From Acidobacteriaceae bacterium (GTDB lineage Bacteria; Acidobacteriota; Terriglobia; Terriglobales; Acidobacteriaceae), in assembly GCA_003162255.1 (NCBI GenBank), contig PMMJ01000260.1, forward strand, positions 1 through 9,431: a stretch of 9,431 bases of DNA, written 5' to 3'. The notes under the pieces were generated by a model, which saw only the letters and a list, made by a program, of their open reading frames with translations, had not been told where the DNA came from and did no database searches. How positions within the stretch are numbered: the stretch's first letter is position 1; every line of letters starts with the position of its first letter. This document shows positions 6,498-9,431 of the stretch, piece after piece. Made by a program: the position numbers and the translations under genes.

Positions 6498-6547
6498 GGG
6501 ACGGGCGTCCTGCCCATCCAGCCGGGCGGGGGCGCCCGGCTCTCCAC
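6498..6547. repeat. GC-rich bipartite palindromic element in the convergent gap, possible terminator
   Basis: The right half is a 9-bp perfect hairpin: AGCCGGGCG (6520-6528) pairs with CGCCCGGCT (6533-6541) around a GGGG loop. The left half, GGGACGGGCGTCCTGCCC (6498-6515), forms a weaker hairpin. The halves are also nearly inverted copies of each other (GGGCGTCCTGCCC against GGGCGCCCCCGCCC), allowing a long alternative stem. No T-run follows on either strand. Its place between the stops of the VWA gene (6465) and glnD (6569) suits a two-way transcription end. The style also resembles dispersed intergenic palindromes of GC-rich soil bacteria (recollection). Confidence 0.5.
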
Positions 6548-6568
6548 CAGCTTTGCGTAAAGGAAAAA

Positions 6569-9220
6569 TTATTTCGCGGCGAGTTCTTCGCGCAGCGCTT
6601 GCCCCAGTGCGGCCTGCCGGTCCGCACTCAACTTGGCTGCGCCTGAGGTCAGGTACAGGACATCGATCGCCATCTGCCCCTCGGTTTCGATCAGCGCAAT
6701 TTCGATGTTGCACTCGTGCTTCGAGACCAGCGAGCACATACGGTAAAGCAATCCGGGACGATCCTGAGTCAAAACTTGCACAAGCGTGCTGTGCGCCGAG
6801 GAGCTATCGTCGAATTCAATCTGGGTCGAGATCTTAACCTTCGTGCTGTCCGCCTTCTCGGATTTCAAACGGTCGCGCAACATGCGCGCCAGGTCGGCTT
6901 CTCCTTTGACTACGGCCGCGATGCTCTTCTTAAGACGATCCCATTCCTGCAGATTCATCTCCAGGGTTCGAAACCGATCCGTGAAATAGAAAGTGTCCAC
7001 CACAATGCCCGCGGCATTGGAGAACGCATTCGCTTTCACGATGTTCATGCCCCACGCGGCAAGCGCCCCGGAAACCGAAGCGAACAGGAAGGGCCGGTCA
7101 GTGGTAACCAGCGTCAGCTCATACCATTGACGAACTTGCTTCAAATTCAATAGGACGCCGTCCTGCCCCAGCCGGGAGGCCATTTCGGCATGCGCCAGAA
7201 CGTCGGTTGCGCCGTGAATGCGCAAATACCGTTGCGGCAGTCCTTCGAGAAGAGTATTGATCTTCTTCCCCGCCACCGGCGCCAGCGACCGAAGATGCGC
7301 AAGGTTGCTGCCGTCGTCGCCCGTGTGCACACGTTCATCAGCGCTGCGGCTCAAATAATTCGCGCACGCAATATACAGTTGCCACAAGTTGTCCGCTTTC
7401 CAGGGCGTCATGGCCTCCGGATTCACGGCTTTGATGTCGGCGTAGGTCATCAGGCACAGCATCTTCAGCCGTTCGGGCACGCCCACTCTTTCGGCGAACG
7501 ACTTCACATTCGCAGGATCGAACACGTCGCGCCGCATCGCCGCCGACATTTCCAGATGGCTCGCCACCAGATATCGCACCGTCTCCCGATCCACCGGATC
7601 AAGATCCAGCCGCTCCGCACAACTGTCGGTGAGTTGCAGACTGAGCTCGACGTGATTCTCGCTGGGCACGGCTTTGCCGGAATCATGCAGCAGCAGCGCC
7701 AGGAAAAGCAGTTCCGGCTGTTCGAGTTCGCCCTGCAATGCCGCAAAGCGCCGGTCCCATTCCGATTTCGATTCTTTCAGACGATGCAGATGTTCGATGG
7801 CCAGGAACGAGTGCTCATCGACCGTGTAGCGATGGTAAAAGTCGCGCACCACCAGCGCCTCAATCCCCCGCAGTTCGGGCAACAGAAGCGACAGCAGGCG
7901 GAGCGCGTTCATGACGCGCAGAGCGTCCGCCGCATACGGCTGCACCAGCGTTTCCTGCAGATAAAGCCACAACTCGGCGCCACGCGGGGGTGTTGCCGCC
8001 AGCGCGGGCAGCGCCTGCTCGACTTTGAATTCGGTGGTCGTGCTCAGTTTTAGGCCGTGTTCCGCCATGAAATGAAAAAGCCGCAACAGCATTTCCGGAT
8101 CGCGCAGGCCGCCCGGTTCTTGCGGTTGCTTCGGCTGCTTCAAAAAGATCAGTCCATCCACTACGGAGAAATCATCGCCTGCGACCTTCAACCGCCAGCC
8201 CTGGAATTGCCGGTACAACGACGACCAGGCGGCGGGAATCTCCTCGATCAGTTGGTTGCAGACTCGATGCACGGCGCGCACGTGGCCAAAGTAGACACGC
8301 ATCCAGTCGGCTGCGTTCGCGATCTCCAAATCGCTGGTGCCGATCTTTTTGGCCGCCGCTTCGTCCTGTGCCTCCCAAGTGAGCGTGTTGTCGTGACGGC
8401 CGTAGCGGAAGTGGAGAAAGCAACGCACCGACATCTGGAAATCCAGCGCCGCGTCGAGCGCCCGCCGCGAAGAAACCGGCAACAGCGTGTTTGAGTCCGG
8501 CCACACCTTCAACTTTTCCATGGCGGAAATCAGCGCCAGCCAGTTGGCGACGTTGTAGTCGCGCAAACCGCCGGGCCCATCCTTCACGTTCGGTTCCAGG
8601 TGAAAGACAGTGTTGCCAAATTTATGATGACGAGCGCGCGTAATCTCGGCCAGGTTCTGGATCAGGCTCTGGCAATCGCGCCCTACTAAACGGGGAACAG
8701 CTTTTTCGCGCAACCGCGTGAAAAGTTCTCGATCGCCGGCCAGGAACCGGCAGTCGAGCAGCGCGATAGCAAACTCAACATTGTTCGGATCGAGCCGTTC
8801 GCACTCCGCCCAATTTCGCGTGGCGGGACTGAGCTTCAGCCGCAGGTCCCACAACTCCTGCGAAAAGCGCCGGATGGGATCTTTGAATTCATTTTCGGAG
8901 TCACTCCGGGCGTGCAGAAACAACAGATCGATATCGGAGTGGGGGAAAAGCCAGCCGCGCCCGTATCCGCCGGTTGCCACCAGAGCGAAATTCTTCGGGC
9001 GGTCTGGAGCGGCGGAGTTGGAGCCAGAGTCAGTTGAATCAGGGTGCGAACTGACGACGATTTCCTTCCAGAGCCGTTGAACAATCGAATCGACCAGCGC
9101 CGTGCGCCTGGCCAGCGCGCTCCGTCCTTCACCTGTGACGGAAAACTCCTGCTCGATGGCAGCAGATTCCCGCGCGTACAGATCCCGTAACTCACTGCGG
9201 ACGGTGGCCACGGTGGTCAT
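6569..9220 (-). CDS. glnD: Bifunctional uridylyltransferase/uridylyl-removing enzyme GlnD
   Basis: Cytoplasmic nitrogen sensor: it attaches UMP to PII proteins when glutamine is low and removes it when glutamine is high. At 883 residues it is full length (E. coli about 890). Nucleotidyltransferase domain: GGYGRGWLFPHSDIDLL at 84-100, with Asp96 and Asp98 as the expected metal ligands. The GlnD linker signature KDGPGGLRD is at 213-221. The HD domain for UMP removal shows His470 (TVDEHS), His512-Asp513 (LLLHDSGK), His554 (VASHLEMS) and Asp595 (YADIKA), so both activities look intact. ACT domains that sense glutamine lie at about 701-776 (LTLVTTDRPFLFASVSGAL) and 811-883 (LVQVLTQDRPGLLYRM, AIDVLYLT). 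ATG 9220 has a good ribosome binding site. It follows the PII gene by 125 bp on the same strand, so substrate and modifier are probably coexpressed. Confidence 0.97.
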   Translation of the reverse strand: MTTVATVRSELRDLYARESAAIEQEFSVTGEGRSALARRTALVDSIVQRLWKEIVVSSHPDSTDSGSNSAAPDRPKNFALVATGGYGRGWLFPHSDIDLLFLHARSDSENEFKDPIRRFSQELWDLRLKLSPATRNWAECERLDPNNVEFAIALLDCRFLAGDRELFTRLREKAVPRLVGRDCQSLIQNLAEITRARHHKFGNTVFHLEPNVKDGPGGLRDYNVANWLALISAMEKLKVWPDSNTLLPVSSRRALDAALDFQMSVRCFLHFRYGRHDNTLTWEAQDEAAAKKIGTSDLEIANAADWMRVYFGHVRAVHRVCNQLIEEIPAAWSSLYRQFQGWRLKVAGDDFSVVDGLIFLKQPKQPQEPGGLRDPEMLLRLFHFMAEHGLKLSTTTEFKVEQALPALAATPPRGAELWLYLQETLVQPYAADALRVMNALRLLSLLLPELRGIEALVVRDFYHRYTVDEHSFLAIEHLHRLKESKSEWDRRFAALQGELEQPELLFLALLLHDSGKAVPSENHVELSLQLTDSCAERLDLDPVDRETVRYLVASHLEMSAAMRRDVFDPANVKSFAERVGVPERLKMLCLMTYADIKAVNPEAMTPWKADNLWQLYIACANYLSRSADERVHTGDDGSNLAHLRSLAPVAGKKINTLLEGLPQRYLRIHGATDVLAHAEMASRLGQDGVLLNLKQVRQWYELTLVTTDRPFLFASVSGALAAWGMNIVKANAFSNAAGIVVDTFYFTDRFRTLEMNLQEWDRLKKSIAAVVKGEADLARMLRDRLKSEKADSTKVKISTQIEFDDSSSAHSTLVQVLTQDRPGLLYRMCSLVSKHECNIEIALIETEGQMAIDVLYLTSGAAKLSADRQAALGQALREELAAK

Positions 9221-9230
9221 ATCGTTGACA

Positions 9231-9237
9231 CCTCCCC
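9231..9237 (-). promoter_or_regulatory. Ribosome binding site of glnD
   Basis: Reads GGGGAGG on the minus strand, ending 10 nt before ATG 9220. It supports this start. Confidence 0.55.
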
Positions 9238-9271
9238 GAAGTGTTTAGCCCCTGCTCCAGCCTTGATTCCG

Positions 9272-9294
9272 CCCTGCTCACAAACGAGCAGAGG
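9272..9294 (-). other. Small hairpin between the PII gene and glnD
   Basis: CTGCTC (9274-9279) pairs with GAGCAG (9286-9291) around a 6-nt loop, extendable by two C-G pairs past one bulged A. It lies about 50 bp after the PII stop and no T-run follows on the minus strand. It may be a weak terminator or an RNA-processing/stability element that lets glnB and glnD be expressed at different levels, or chance. The rest of the 125-bp gap shows no clear promoter. Confidence 0.25.
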
Positions 9295-9345
9295 TGGGGG
9301 ATATCGGTCGTTCGCTGTCGATCTACCGATTCGAAATTCGCGCGG

Positions 9346-9431
9346 TTACAGCACGCTGTCGCCGCGCTCGTCGTTGCGAATCCGAATCGCTTCGTCAACG
9401 TGCGAAAGGAAAATCTTCCCGTCGCCGATCT
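9346..9431 (-). CDS. glnB: Nitrogen regulatory protein PII, C-terminal fragment
   Basis: Only the last 27 sense codons and the TAA are in the window; the 5' part runs off the right edge. The residues IGDGKIFLSHVDEAIRIRNDERG followed by DSVL match the C-terminal signature of PII proteins (IGDGKIFV-xx-(V/I)-E-x-(A/V)-IRIR-TGE-RG). PII is a small cytoplasmic trimer that binds 2-oxoglutarate and ATP/ADP and controls glutamine synthetase, AmtB and related targets. The T-loop tyrosine that GlnD modifies is off-window. glnB versus glnK cannot be decided from this fragment; glnD directly downstream and no amtB seen makes glnB the simpler name. Confidence 0.9.
   Translation of the reverse strand, partial: IGDGKIFLSHVDEAIRIRNDERGDSVL

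Noticed and set aside
5842..6627. Open frame of 261 codons on the minus strand
   Set aside because: Antisense to the VWA gene. Its Ala-rich middle is the reverse reading of the Gly-rich tract, and its first part comes from the palindromic gap.
7190..8053. Open frame of 287 codons on the plus strand
   Set aside because: Antisense to glnD, which has clear conserved motifs across this stretch. The antisense product is His/Gln/Arg-rich and unrecognisable.

Overview
The window most likely comes from an acidobacterium (phylum Acidobacteriota, probably class Terriglobia). It is GC-rich and carries two families characteristic of that group side by side: an Oar-like TonB-dependent receptor with an N-terminal carboxypeptidase-regulatory-like domain, and a secreted von Willebrand factor A protein of the type named 'VWFA-related Acidobacterial domain'. 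I could run no search, so this placement rests on family recognition.

Layout, left to right. (1) 1-534, plus strand: the C-terminal part of argJ (arginine biosynthesis), cut by the window edge. (2) 550-4867, minus strand: a two-gene unit transcribed right to left, first a secreted protein with three DUF5666-like modules (3581-4867), then a large outer-membrane TonB-dependent receptor (550-3525, possibly from 3609). The receptor ends tail to tail with argJ, 15 bp apart. (3) 4868-5292: a divergent intergenic region of about 425 bp. It holds three 13-bp direct repeats, a possible 8-residue leader ORF, a 12-bp palindrome and a possible 57-residue ORF. (4) 5293-6465, plus strand: the secreted VWA-domain protein with a complete metal-binding (MIDAS) motif. 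(5) 6466-6568: a convergent gap containing a strong GC-rich bipartite palindrome. (6) 6569-9220, minus strand: glnD, the PII uridylyltransferase/uridylyl-removing enzyme. (7) 9346-9431, minus strand: the last 28 codons of a PII signal protein gene (glnB/glnK), just upstream of glnD and in the same orientation.

Two themes stand out. glnB and glnD form an ordinary nitrogen-signalling pair: GlnD adds and removes UMP on PII in response to glutamine, and argJ nearby is also nitrogen metabolism, though separately transcribed. Between them lies a cell-envelope block (receptor, DUF5666 protein, VWA protein) whose three products all carry export signals and each contain a Gly/Pro-rich low-complexity insertion. 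Their joint function is unknown. No RNA gene, CRISPR array, insertion sequence, phage gene or defence gene is visible. The observations most worth checking are the regulatory-looking repeats and leader ORF in the divergent region, the palindromic element at 6498-6547, and the shared Gly-rich insertions. I saw no clear evidence of a wholly new multi-gene system.
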